The notes beneath the pieces are model-generated. The model ran no database searches and was not told where the DNA came from. It worked only from the letters and a program-made list of their open reading frames with translations. A stretch of DNA of 64,000 nt from contig CAJNOJ010000223.1 in NCBI GenBank assembly GCA_905250025.1, forward strand, positions 108,134-172,133, read 5' to 3'. A program made the position numbers and the translations under genes. How positions within the stretch are numbered: position 1 is the first letter of the stretch; the number at the start of each line of letters is the position of its first letter. Positions 1 to 10,062 of the stretch are shown in pieces. This DNA is from Adineta ricciae. Taxonomy: Eukaryota > Rotifera > Eurotatoria > Adinetida > Adinetidae.

Positions 1-860
1 GAATTACTTACTGCGCATGATTCCGAAGGACTCGACGTTCCTGATTTGTACACATTTGGACTTGATGGATCCAAAATTTGACAACCAGCTAGGCCAGATA
101 TACGTGAATCGCATGTGTAACATTGAAGACTGGAACCTTTAACAGCATTGGTTAAAATCTCTCGATTACACTCCGGAGAATTGCAACACATAACAGACGA
201 TCTTGTACTCAATTCATGAACATGTCGAGTTAGATCTCTAACAGTTGGTTGACAATTGTGTGTAAAGGACTTCTGATAAACTCCTTTACTCGATGTAATC
301 TATTGAAATCGATAGATTTCGAGAAACAAAATCGAGATTTCAGTCTCACCGAACACGATTCCGTCGCGCTACTCAGTACGGTGATTTGCTCATCTTCATC
401 AACACATATCCCATCATCCATTACACATTTACCAAGAACACACTTGCGAGCAGTCAATGCGGGTAACGGCGGTGAAGGCAAAGAATTACAGAGATCATGA
501 TTACAACAAAACTGATGCGATGAACTTCGACATGCATGAGAAGGAATAGCATGCCGTGATGTTACACCTTCGGGTGTTACACTTATCTAAATAACAACAA
601 TCAAAATACATTCTCTTTGATCAGAATTATACGAACTGCACAAGAGAAATATTCTTCTCTATGTGGTGATGTTACTATTTTAACGTTTGATGAATCTGGT
701 GAAAACAAACTACCACACGTATGTCCTCCACTGCATGAATAACATTTCAAACTTTGAATCACATCGATGACTAAAAAAATTGAAAATTTTTTTATAAAAT
801 TGAACGATAGCATCACTCACCATAGACGAATATCACATAAATTGTGAGAAAGAATCTCAT
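1..860 (-). CDS. Ly6/uPAR-domain secreted or membrane protein, copy A (3' end outside window)
   Basis: Multi-exon minus-strand gene. The first exon (821-860) encodes a short hydrophobic signal sequence starting MRFFLTIYVIF and ends at a GTGAGT donor. The next exon opens with a CYSCSGG motif after an intron ending TTTTTTTAG. A short intron of about 46 nt near 601-646 joins it to an exon with the CCN-x-DLCN signature that closes a Ly6/uPAR (three-finger) domain. A second Cys-rich domain ends in CCNSPECN near 150-200, and a third begins with CYTCDS. The family is extracellular, often GPI- or membrane-anchored; the ligand is unknown. Copy B shows the missing end: a transmembrane segment and cytoplasmic tail. 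Exon borders are my reading; the domain assignment rests on Cys spacing. Confidence 0.6.
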
Positions 861-1133
861 TGTATGCCGATGAAACGATAGTTTGATTTAAGTTTTTTTC
901 AAACTATTTTCAATGTAATTTTTTTCTTCTAACAGACGATTTTTTCTCCGTTACCTTTCAGCATGGATGCATTTTTTTCTTTCGTTCTTCATCCAATCCT
1001 ATACTTCACCTTGTAAAAAAAGATTGTTCTGTCATTGATCAGGCCGATTCAATGCAAACAAAACGATAATGACTGAGTACTCAGTCAATGTCGCGTGTTA
1101 TTCAACGAAAAACCGTCAATTATTTAAGTTTTA
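861..1133. other. Intergenic spacer, copy A
   Basis: AT-rich spacer with T-runs between two minus-strand genes: the 5' end of the Ly6 gene and the 3' end of the APH-like gene. It includes TGACTGAGTACTCAGTCA, a perfect palindrome at about 1070-1087. The same palindrome is present in copy B (about 40756-40773). I see no coding signal. Confidence 0.5.
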
Positions 1134-2057
1134 TTATTCACTGCGAAAAAAAGAATCAACAATCGATTGAATTTTATCTTCAATGAATTTCTTTTCTTCT
1201 TCCACAGAACCAGTCTGTGCATATTGTTCACCAAATCGAATCAAGCATTGCATACCGACTATTTCTCGTGATAAAGAATAAAACCATCGTCGTTGTTCAT
1301 ACCCGTCGTCTAATTTCACGTACTTTGTATAACTCGATAAGAAATCATCTCGATAATCATTCCCTTCGAAATGGCCTTTTTCAATTCTCATAAGTTCGTA
1401 TTCATTATGTCCAATTAATGCATCTTCAGCGTCTAGAATACCTGTTAGTTGCCCATTGGATACCAAAATATTTCCACAGTGTAGATCCATATGTAATAAC
1501 CTTGGTGTGATTTCGTAATCAATGATATGGATATTTCTCGTCAGATATTGGTGAATTTTATTGCCAAGTTCTTCGAATATTGTACCTTTGAATTGAAGAA
1601 TTTGTTTCTCAATTATATGACGAAACATCTCCTTCCAACTATGGAAATATCGATTATTCAGATAGCCACATTTGTCGAAAGTGTACTTCGCATGTAATTG
1701 CCCAACGAATGCGCCTAGTTGTCGATAAATGTCTACTCGTTGCTCGTGTGTCACAGAATCTAACACTTGTGAAAGAGAAACGCCTGATAATTTCGACGCA
1801 ATATAATAATTTTCAGCTGATTTCAATATTTTTGGCACAGGAAATTGACTTTCGTTCGTCAATCGATAGAAAATGACTTCAGTTACCTCATCCGGCTTCG
1901 TAAATTTGACGACGAGTTCAACCTGAGAATTATTGGCAAACGTAATCAAGTGCACTGAATTCGAATAACCATCGTTCGGTCGTGAAATACTCTTTATTTC
2001 TAGTGAACAATCGTATTCCGAAATAACCTTCTTGATAAGATCACTTTTCTCAGTCAT
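1134..2057 (-). CDS. APH/choline-kinase-like phosphotransferase, copy A
   Basis: Single-exon gene of the aminoglycoside phosphotransferase (protein-kinase-like) superfamily. The catalytic loop HMDLHCGN lies near residues 187-194, matching the HxDxxxxN Brenner motif, and the metal-binding Asp follows in ILDAEDA. An N-terminal VELVVKF supplies the ATP-site Lys, and the hinge-like region contains the ASKLSGVSL segment. These enzymes phosphorylate small hydroxylated substrates; the substrate here is unknown. I chose the Met at 2057 because it is the first one shared with copy B; an in-frame Met at 2105 exists only in A. Length is usual for the family. Bacterial- or fungal-type APH proteins are common horizontally acquired genes in bdelloids, so transfer is plausible but not shown here. 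Confidence 0.8.
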   Translation of the reverse strand: MTEKSDLIKKVISEYDCSLEIKSISRPNDGYSNSVHLITFANNSQVELVVKFTKPDEVTEVIFYRLTNESQFPVPKILKSAENYYIASKLSGVSLSQVLDSVTHEQRVDIYRQLGAFVGQLHAKYTFDKCGYLNNRYFHSWKEMFRHIIEKQILQFKGTIFEELGNKIHQYLTRNIHIIDYEITPRLLHMDLHCGNILVSNGQLTGILDAEDALIGHNEYELMRIEKGHFEGNDYRDDFLSSYTKYVKLDDGYEQRRWFYSLSREIVGMQCLIRFGEQYAQTGSVEEEKKFIEDKIQSIVDSFFRSE

Positions 2058-2165
2058 GTGTATTTCTTTTATTATTTCGTCAATCGAGCGCTGATTGGTA
2101 TACACGCTTTATCATATCACACACATATATTGAAAGATGACGCTATAAGAAAATACAACGAATAA

Positions 2166-3189
2166 TTACGGCCGTGATGAAGACCAGTCGATATACGACG
2201 CGTTTATCAGGAAAAATATTATCAAACATAAACTAAAATAAATGATGAGTAGAACAATTGCTATTTGTCGGCAAATCGTTTGATATGCATTTTTCCTCGG
2301 ATACGGACAACCGAACATGCCGATACCGGCGAGAAAGCCTACTACCGCACCACCAAAATGAGCCGAGTGTCCGACAATATACTGAAGAATATTTGCTATC
2401 GATACTGTAATTGTCATCGGTAGTACAACTAATAGAAGCAGTTGTAAAAGAACGAGACGATAATTTTTGGTTATTCTGATCGCATTGAGACGTTCAACGA
2501 TGAAAAGCAGAAGTATACCATAAACGGCACCGGAAGCGCCAACACCACCTAAACAACAACAAATCGATTCGTTTTGCTCTCACAATCAGATATTTACCTG
2601 CTCGATCTTTCAGCATAGCAAATAAACAAGCACTAGTATTCGAAAGCCAATACACAACAGCGATGCGAAGTGAACCATATTTCCGCTCGAGTAAAATGCC
2701 AAGTAATAATTGTCGAGATATATTGAAGATCAAATGTAACCAATTCATATGAATTAAGTTCACGGTGATCATTCGCCAGTATTGATGCGGATACATAAAC
2801 GAAGTACATAGACTCTGTATTCGATCACCGTAGTAACATGTTTTGTTCTTGATTGGCAGTTCACAGTCGACAACGCGCATTTGAATATCGATCGGTGTTG
2901 GTCTCATGCACGGAAGAAAAAGCATCCACAGTGCATAGAGTGAAAACACGAAATATTTATTTCTCCAAGTAAGATTAATGTGTATAATTAAATAAATAAT
3001 CACATGTACGAGAGACATAGTGAGAATGAATATGGGACGATGGTGCTTTTCATTCGGAACATGGTCGAGAGTGAAAAATCTTCGTAATCGTGAGCGAATA
3101 TTGAGTTTTCCGACGGATATCGGTTCGACTACACATGTCGCTGGCGATTCTTTCATTTCCAAATGGATATTCTCGTTTGTATGTGCCAT
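2166..3189 (-). CDS. Rhomboid-family intramembrane serine protease 1, copy A
   Basis: Two-exon gene: exon 1 3189-2598, intron 2597-2549 (GTAAAT...TTTAG), exon 2 2548-2166, predicted 324 residues. A cytosolic N-terminus of about 70 residues precedes the first membrane helix. A loop containing PCMRP and several Cys follows, then the rhomboid WR motif (YWRMITVNLIHMNW), then a helix carrying GASG with catalytic Ser203, and a late helix with the catalytic His in AHFGG (about residue 261). The Ser-His dyad is intact, so cleavage of membrane proteins inside the bilayer is expected; the substrate is unknown. It is the most downstream (3') of three adjacent minus-strand rhomboid genes with the same exon structure, so the cluster arose by tandem duplication. 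Confidence 0.88.
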
Positions 3190-3593
3190 CTGATGTGGAA
3201 AACCGGCGTAATCTTTGTCTAAAGAAATAGGAATCCTTTATATATGTTTCAATATGTAATAAGACTAGAATAGCAAATTATATGGAAGAAAACAATGTAT
3301 AGCCATGTTTCTTTTTCTTACAAGTTGCCGAACAAGAAAGAAAATTAATGAAACGTGATATTTGCTCTCCTCTTTATAACCATTAATACATGTTTACATG
3401 ATAAGGAAGAAATCTTCTTTTTCTCATCGACAATCGATCTGAAGAGCAAACACTCTTGATGCTTGTTCTTTTTCCAGGTGTCTGGTACAATTTATCATTG
3501 GTACATCCGACAGAGTACGAAATCCTGGAGAAGATTATGTATTTATAGATGTCACATTACAAGATTTATTCACAGAGACTTGATTGATTCAGT
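3190..3593. other. Spacer between rhomboid 1 and 2, copy A
   Basis: About 400 nt of AT-rich sequence lying 5' of rhomboid 1 and 3' of rhomboid 2. It is well conserved in copy B (42877-43280). I see no ORF with coding character. Confidence 0.5.
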
Positions 3594-4606
3594 TTACTCT
3601 ATGACGATAGGTTCTAGTTGAAAAAAAAGTGTTATACCAATGAAAAAATACAGAGAAAGAGTCATTAATCCAATCAGTCGGACTGTCTTCAGATAGCAAT
3701 TCTGTTCAGCAGAACATAGACAGCCAAACATAGTGATACCGATCAAGAAGCCAACGAAACCACCGCCAAAATGAGCAGCATGTCCAACACGTAATCGAAG
3801 AATAGCTGATATACATGCTGCGACGGTCATTGGAAGGACAAAAAAGATAATTAATTGAATAAATACACACGAACGTGGAGTATGTTGATGTCTCATTGCA
3901 TTAAGACGTTCAATAATGAAGAACGATGCTAAACCATAAATAGCACCAGAAGCTCCAACACCACCTTAAAATAAATCGAAGTTACGACACAAGAATCAAT
4001 GTCATTATAATTCTTACCACGTCTATCATGTAATAGAGCAAATAGACAAGCACCGAAATTTGACGTCCAATAGATGCCAGCTATTCGAACTGAACCGTAT
4101 TTCCGTTCGAGTAGAGCACCGAGCAGAAGTTGCATGGTCAAATTGATCACGACATGTAACCAATCGATGTGAACGAGATTAACGGTAATGATCCGCCAGT
4201 ATTGATGCGGATAGAAGAAAGAAAAGCAGAAGTTCTTCAGATCGTCATCGTAATTACATGTTTCATTTTTCGGCGAGGAATAACAATTGACCGTATGTTC
4301 ACGAACGTATGCAGGTGCTGGTCGCATGCATGGAAGGAAGATGCAGAAAAGATTTCTCAACGTATCTAGAAAACGTTGATTTCTCCAAAGGATGTTGATG
4401 TAGGTCGTCAAATGAATAGCAACATGTACGATAGACATGAAAATAATAAATATCGGAAAATGACGTTTTTCGTTGGTTGAAGTATCGAGTGTGAAGACTT
4501 GCCGACATCGTAAATGAGAAGTTTTTCTCCTAGCAGGATCAGATACATCCACATGTATTGCTAATGGCTCTTCTAATTCCAAGTTAACGTCATTGCCGCG
4601 ACGCAT
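3594..4606 (-). CDS. Rhomboid-family intramembrane serine protease 2, copy A
   Basis: Two-exon gene: exon 1 4606-4018, intron 4017-3965 (GTAAGA...TTTTAAG), exon 2 3964-3594, predicted 319 residues. Same layout as rhomboid 1: acidic N-terminal tail, first helix, Cys-containing loop with PCMRP, WR motif (YWRIITVNLVHIDW), catalytic GVGASGAIYG immediately after the intron, and AHFGGGFVG with the catalytic His. The dyad is intact. The intron sits at the same place, just before the catalytic Ser loop, in all three paralogues. Sequence differences from rhomboid 1 are large compared with the A/B difference, so the tandem duplication is older than the A/B split. Confidence 0.88.
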
Positions 4607-4928
4607 TCTCAGGAGAAAAATACTTGTTCTAATTCTTCGTCGTAAAGCTTTTAAAAAAAGAAAATATTGTTACATGTCTACCGTTAATTTTTTTTGCGCA
4701 TGATGCGTATAGCATAGTCACCGATGTCTATCCATCTTTTCTTTTTCCATTAGACGCCGAGATAACAAAAAAGAAACAGGATGTTCTAGGTTTTTATTCT
4801 GTTCTTCAGAACATATTTACTAAGAAAATGTTTCCTTCTTTGGCATAACGAGAAGTAGGGAGAATCAGATTCATCGTCTTCCCTGACGTCTTCGCTTTAT
4901 TTCATGTTTTCAACAACTAATCGCTTTT
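4607..4928. other. Spacer between rhomboid 2 and 3, copy A
   Basis: About 320 nt, AT-rich, upstream of rhomboid 2 and downstream of rhomboid 3. It is conserved in copy B (44294-44612). No coding signal is seen. Confidence 0.5.
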
Positions 4929-5996
4929 TCAATTAGACTGTAGAAGGAAAAAGAAAATTCCTAAATACGGAGCAGTCGTTCGGAAAAAAAGCACTAAGAA
5001 GATTGTAAAATACAAACAAAGCAAGATAAATGCTGTCATACGGCAGATCACTTGACAACCACCACGTCCTTGTTTATACGGAAAGCCGAATATTCCGATG
5101 CCAAATAGAGAACCTACTACTATACCACCCAAATGAGCGAGATGTGCGGGACGTATTTTCAAAATCATAGCTATAGTCACGCTCACAACCATAGGTAACA
5201 CGACTAATACAAGCAATTGTATCACGACGAAAATACGATTGTTAGCATTGTTGGCCATTGCAGAAAAACGTTCGATAATGAAGAAGAACATAATGCCATA
5301 TATCGCACCGGACGCACCAATGCTAGCTAAAAGAAAAATACAATATTTATTATTTCTCTCTTCAAATATTCCCTTGTTTTTTTTCCGATAAATACAATTA
5401 TGAAGACTTGTGCTACTTAACAGACAAGTTAGACTTGCGCCGAGTTCCGAAAGCCAATAAACAACGAATAACCGCATTGTACCGTATTTCCTTTCGAGTA
5501 AGATGCCGTACATCAATTGTCTTGAGACATTCGCGATAACATGTATCCAATTCAAATGCACTATGTTTACCGATACCATTCGCCAATATTGATGTGGATA
5601 TGCAAACGAAAGACAGTAGTTTTTCAGTTGATCATCGTAATTACACGTTCGATTTTCTATTAATGAAGGACAATAGACGATAGTTGCACGAGATTCACTC
5701 GATGCTGGTCGCATACATGGAACGAAAAACATCAGAAGGTCTTTTAAAGTATCAAGAAATTTTTGCTTTTTCCATCGAAGATCGAGAAATGTTGTTGAAT
5801 GAATGGAAAGATGCAAAATAGACAGAAAAGTGATAAAGACAGGAAAATAATGTTTTTCACGTGCCACTACATCAAGTGTAAACAAACGTTGACACCAAAC
5901 AGCTATTGGTGATTTTTTCGTAGAGTTGGATGCTTCTTCCACTTCTATCGTCAAAGCTTCTTTCATTTCCCACGTTTGATTATCTTCACCAGCCAT
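4929..5996 (-). CDS. Rhomboid-family intramembrane serine protease 3, copy A
   Basis: Two-exon gene: exon 1 5996-5396, exon 2 5326-4929, predicted 332 residues. The intron (5395-5327, GTATTT...TTTTAG) is 69 nt and stop-free, so the unspliced frame also stays open in copy A. In copy B the intron is 67 nt and breaks the frame, which supports it being a real intron. The protein has the WR motif (YWRMVSVNIVHLNW), catalytic SIGASGAIYG, and AHLGG with the catalytic His. Its third-to-last helix region has HLGG where the two neighbours have HFGG. It is the most 5' gene of the three-gene cluster. Confidence 0.87.
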   Translation of the reverse strand: MAGEDNQTWEMKEALTIEVEEASNSTKKSPIAVWCQRLFTLDVVAREKHYFPVFITFLSILHLSIHSTTFLDLRWKKQKFLDTLKDLLMFFVPCMRPASSESRATIVYCPSLIENRTCNYDDQLKNYCLSFAYPHQYWRMVSVNIVHLNWIHVIANVSRQLMYGILLERKYGTMRLFVVYWLSELGASLTCLLSSTSLHNCIYRKKNKGIFEERNNKYCIFLLASIGASGAIYGIMFFFIIERFSAMANNANNRIFVVIQLLVLVVLPMVVSVTIAMILKIRPAHLAHLGGIVVGSLFGIGIFGFPYKQGRGGCQVICRMTAFILLCLYFTIFLVLFFRTTAPYLGIFFFLLQSN

Positions 5997-7946
5997 AATT
6001 CAAACGTGAACACTTCGCAGTTGAATTTTTTATACTCGCGACTCCGAAGGAAAGAAATAGAAATACAATTTACACTTGGTTTCTTCCCGGAAAACGTCTT
6101 CTTTCTCTCTCTCTCTCGTAAACGCAATATAACGTGACGCCGCTTTCCGCCTACTAATCAAAACAATTTCAATATTGTCGTTCACACGTTTATAGAGCGA
6201 CATGTCTATTAAGTTTTCGTAATACATCGATATGATTAATACGTTCAGATTCATTGGAACCAGAAGAACATGCGTTTTCATACACTTAAAATACTTCTCT
6301 TTCTGAAAAGTTCAATATTCAGTCGATTACAGAATTAAACGCTCGTCTGCGCTCATTTTGTGCATCATCATTATATCGTCGGGAATGTTAAGTGGAGAAT
6401 GCGTAGGAAAAGCTTTTATTACAGTGGAAAATAATTAAAATAACATAGTTGCGACAAATTCCCAAGTTGGTCTGGATCTTCTCCCTTTCAGTGTATTACT
6501 ATGAGCGGAAATTTCTTCGCCTATTTGTTGTAACATGACATTTCTTATTTATTTTATCTTTGACTATAAAAACTATCTTCATCAAATCCTTTTCAAAACC
6601 ATGCCATATTCTTCCTCACTATCGTTTCTTTTTCATTACATACAACGAGCACTCACCATATCGACTACGACTATTTGATGGTATAGGCTTGATTTCACAG
6701 ATACCTCAAGCAGTCTTTGCCTAACAACATGGTAGGCGTTCAACGACATATTCTAATTTCTCATCATCAGTAGCTAAATAACGCTCGAGCACGACTCAAG
6801 TTTCATTATGTTTCAACCGTTTTTCCCACGCTACTTTCATGTGTCTAGTACAATATTTAATCTACTTCTCTCCATACGAGCGAGATATATACTGATGATT
6901 TTAGTTCATATTGTAGTTGTATCACCGATTAGTGTAGTTGCTTGGGCAAATATTGTTGCATTTCGTCAAACGGTTTGAATAAAAAGATCAGCTATATCAT
7001 TATCTTCAACTACATTCGTATGTACAGTCGGATAGATTCCAGAAACGGTGATTTCAATGATATGAATATTTCTCACGTTAAGTATATTTGATGACATACC
7101 ATCCGAAACGGATGTGACCTGGTGGAAGAATGACACTTGCAGACAACATTCATGCGACTCGATGCTTTGAATGAAATATATGTTCATTTATCTGAATTTT
7201 AATTAATATCAACATAAAAAATCCAGTTCGATAAGTTCACGATAGACCGTGCATGTATCCTATATATTATTAGTATTCGTCATTTTCAACTTTGTACAAA
7301 ATGACAAGGGAGTAGTTCATTGGAAGAACAAAATCATATATCTCTCTGCTGAGTTCAATAGAAATAGTGTTTCATTTCCTGTATTCTTACAATCTCGAGT
7401 TAATCTATGTCCACAAAGAAAAATCAAACGTTCAACAGTTGCTCCCGAGAATTAATCAATTTGGATTTACTTTCCAATTTCATATCCAAAACAGGAAGCG
7501 ATGTAATTTAGTGGTTAGTTTTTGATTACAGCTCGATAAGACATATACCCACCCCTCGTCTGTCTGTAACGTTTAACTAAACATTTTCGTCGAATTATCT
7601 TTGTTTTACTCGACAGCACCATCTTTTTTGCAAAGAAAGTCGAGATGTCCTTCGCGAAACATTTCATTCTACAACAAATCAATTTGCTTATCAGATTTGA
7701 TTAGTTGGGTGAGTCATCACGTGCACGTCATGGTATTTCCTTCCGTTCATCCGGTTCAATCAACGCTTTCCTTATCTGTCAATTTCCTCTAATAAATATC
7801 TTTCTATGTTTCGATAAACTTGCTTTGAAGCTAGGATAGTATTTATTATGTCAATTGAATGATGCCAAAAAAGAAAACAAGGTTTTGATGAAAGAAAATA
7901 GTCTTTTTGGTTTTTCAATGAAGCCCTAAAAAAATAATATTAAATG
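5997..7946. other. Intergenic region with decayed ORF fragments, copy A
   Basis: About 1.9 kb between rhomboid 3 and the protoglobin gene. It aligns along its whole length with 45679-47626. Short ORFs occur on both strands: a minus-strand 83-codon frame at 6030-6281 directly upstream of rhomboid 3, a minus-strand frame at 6966-7187, and a plus-strand frame at 7249-7455 with a hydrophobic start (MHVSYILLVFVIFNF). In copy B the plus-strand frame has a Gln-to-stop change and the minus frames have different ends. I therefore read this as promoter sequence plus remnants of one or more lost genes, and name no product. Confidence 0.45.
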
Positions 7947-8585
7947 TCAACTACATGCACATTTATCCGTTCGTTTGCGATGTCGTGGTGGTTCATCTTC
8001 CTTTGCAGGTTCGAGATAATGTAAGAGAAAGAAGTCATTCTGGATACGAAACACTTTATTCAACGCCATTAACATTTCCTTCTTCGTTTTGCTATCTAAA
8101 GTCTCCGCATTCCATACCACTTCAATCAGAAGTGTTTCAATATAACTTAAAGTTGCATTGATATGAATGAAATCGACGTTGATTGACGCCGCACCCATTT
8201 TGTTTGTGTGCATCCGACCGACACGAGAGAGATATTGAAGGAAATCATCCGTCCATTCTTGTTGTAAGAACAAACGTTTCAAATAGCCACTTAACATATC
8301 CTTACGATAAGTCATTTGAGCCGATTCTAACGTTAATGATTGTTCGTCTTTCAACTTGCCATCGAATCCGTCATTACGCAAAACAAAGAAATTTTTCGTG
8401 ACATCGAATTGAAATAATTTTCTATAAACAGCATCAACAATAACAGGCACACGCGGCAGAACCGTAGTGGCTAACGTATTCAAAGCAGCGATATCATTTT
8501 GACTGAAGTTGACAAATTTGGATAGATAATCAAAGCGATAACGAAGATCTCCATTTAATCGAATGTTATCGATATGTTCCGTCAT
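7947..8585 (-). CDS. Protoglobin-domain haem protein with C-terminal CaaX-like end, copy A
   Basis: Single-exon gene. The whole chain matches the protoglobin (sensor globin) fold. It has an N-terminal pre-helix, then FDYLSKFVNFSQNDIAALN, a VLPRVPVIVDAVYRKLF helix region, and LSRVGRMHTNKM with the expected haem-ligating proximal His at about residue 126. The start at 8585 (MTEHIDN) was chosen because an upstream Met at 8603 follows a GTAAGTAG context that could be a splice signal. No signalling domain follows: the protein ends after a basic stretch (PPRHRKRTDK) with CACS, a CaaX-like prenylation motif. Protoglobins are typical of archaea and bacteria and bind O2, CO or NO. Transfer into the rotifer lineage is a reasonable inference. 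Membrane anchoring is a prediction. Confidence 0.85.
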   Translation of the reverse strand: MTEHIDNIRLNGDLRYRFDYLSKFVNFSQNDIAALNTLATTVLPRVPVIVDAVYRKLFQFDVTKNFFVLRNDGFDGKLKDEQSLTLESAQMTYRKDMLSGYLKRLFLQQEWTDDFLQYLSRVGRMHTNKMGAASINVDFIHINATLSYIETLLIEVVWNAETLDSKTKKEMLMALNKVFRIQNDFFLLHYLEPAKEDEPPRHRKRTDKCACS

Positions 8586-10062
8586 TTTCCTACTTACGAA
8601 CACTACGATCGTCTAAAACATAATACAATAAAAAAAAAAGAAAACTGATGAAGAGACGGAAAAGTCGGTACATAACTCGGCGTTTCTCTTTCCTCTCAGT
8701 TTTTTTTTCTTTCTCTTTCTCTGCCTCTCCTCTCTCGCTTTCTTCCATTGTGTCAATAAATAAGAATGCGTTCATTTAATGTCTATGAAAAAAAAACATC
8801 AATGAACTTCTCTTTTAATTGTGTTCGCTTACATAGTAAATCGAGAAATACTCGAGTTGATGAAGGAAGAGAAAACGTGCTTAATTAAAAATAAATACAC
8901 CTAGAAAATCTTTGTGTGACAATTGCTTGCGTATGTATTTTGAACTGATAAAAATCTTCGGCGAGAAAAGATTCTATAGGGAGTAAAACGTGACAAGTAG
9001 ATAAGTCACATCTAATCAATCAGATTATCCTCGAATGAATTTCACGTGTCATTGGTGAAGTTGGCACTTGAACTTAACCACAAGAATTCTAGATGATGCA
9101 AACATGCTATTTGTCCGGAGATAAAACATTGACGAAAGTTCGAGGCGTAGAAAAGAAAACAGAATTGATTTTTGATTCTTCATCGAAGAATTGAACAAAT
9201 GAGATCAAGTTGTTATTTCCTGCTTTTAATCGGTTAGAAGCTTAGTAAGGAAACAGCAAATGTTATTACATAGAGGACAATCTAGCCTAAAGGTTTAATA
9301 AAAATACTCGCCTGAGAATAAGACAAAAAAGTAACAGCCGGAAGATGATTAACAAGAGAATGTTTTTTTTTCTTGTTTTCCAAAGGAACACAGTTTCGAT
9401 GGTCTTGTCAGTCGATGACGTAATAACTTGAACTTTTTCCATTCGGATAGAGATGTCTGACACGTTTTCTAAAATATGCTATTCCTTTTCTTTTCTGTTC
9501 CTTTCATCTTCTTCTGTGGGTGTGAACATAACATTTTTGAGCGATGAAAGTCTTTTTATAAATATATGACAATGGAAAAAACTGATTTACTTTAATAGAC
9601 TTTTTTTTTCTGTAGTTGTTCAAAAGCTCGATGTCGCTTTGTTCCGAACATGCTATATTATTCCTTTTGATTGCACCCGCTTCACATCAGAGAGTTTCCA
9701 TCACGTGTCGTCATCACTTGACATTTGAGAACAAAATCAATTGCATTCGTTCAGGCATTTTTTTTACAGTATGTGCCGAGCAACGTTAATCATTACTTGT
9801 AGTCATCATTTTGAATCAGATCGTTTTGCAAATGTAGTGTATTAACTATCTAGGAAAGCATGGACTTTGACATCACGGTCGATTATACTTACGATGGTGT
9901 AAAAAACGATAATAACTTTATGTAAGGCTTCAAATATCTTTGTATTTAATTTACTTCCAGCAGAGCAGAAGTAACGACAAAAAAAACCCAACTAATTCTC
10001 TAATCGAATGCTCTATCAAACGTGAAGTAGACAGAGAGAAGTTTTATTTGAAATAAACTCAT
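8586..10062. other. Intergenic region, copy A
   Basis: About 1.5 kb between two minus-strand genes (5' of the protoglobin gene, 3' of the GTPase gene). It contains pyrimidine-rich tracts near 8690-8745. It is conserved with 48266-49732 but with many small indels. A weak Cys-rich frame near 9600-9780 has a partial match in B (49193-49375) but no family signature. No gene is called. Confidence 0.5.

Noticed and set aside
6030-6281. Minus-strand 83-codon ORF upstream of rhomboid 3, with a relative in B (45682-45957)
   Set aside because: It has no domain, its end differs between copies (83 against 91 codons) and it overlaps the expected 5' flank of rhomboid 3. Similarity is no higher than that of plain noncoding DNA between A and B.
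7249-7455. Plus-strand ORF with signal-peptide-like start
   Set aside because: The equivalent frame in B has a stop and no downstream exon could be linked with confidence, so it is treated as a relic inside the intergenic region.
8690-8745. CT-rich tract as a possible microsatellite
   Set aside because: Irregular pyrimidine run with no clean repeat unit; its length differs slightly in B (about 48370-48410).
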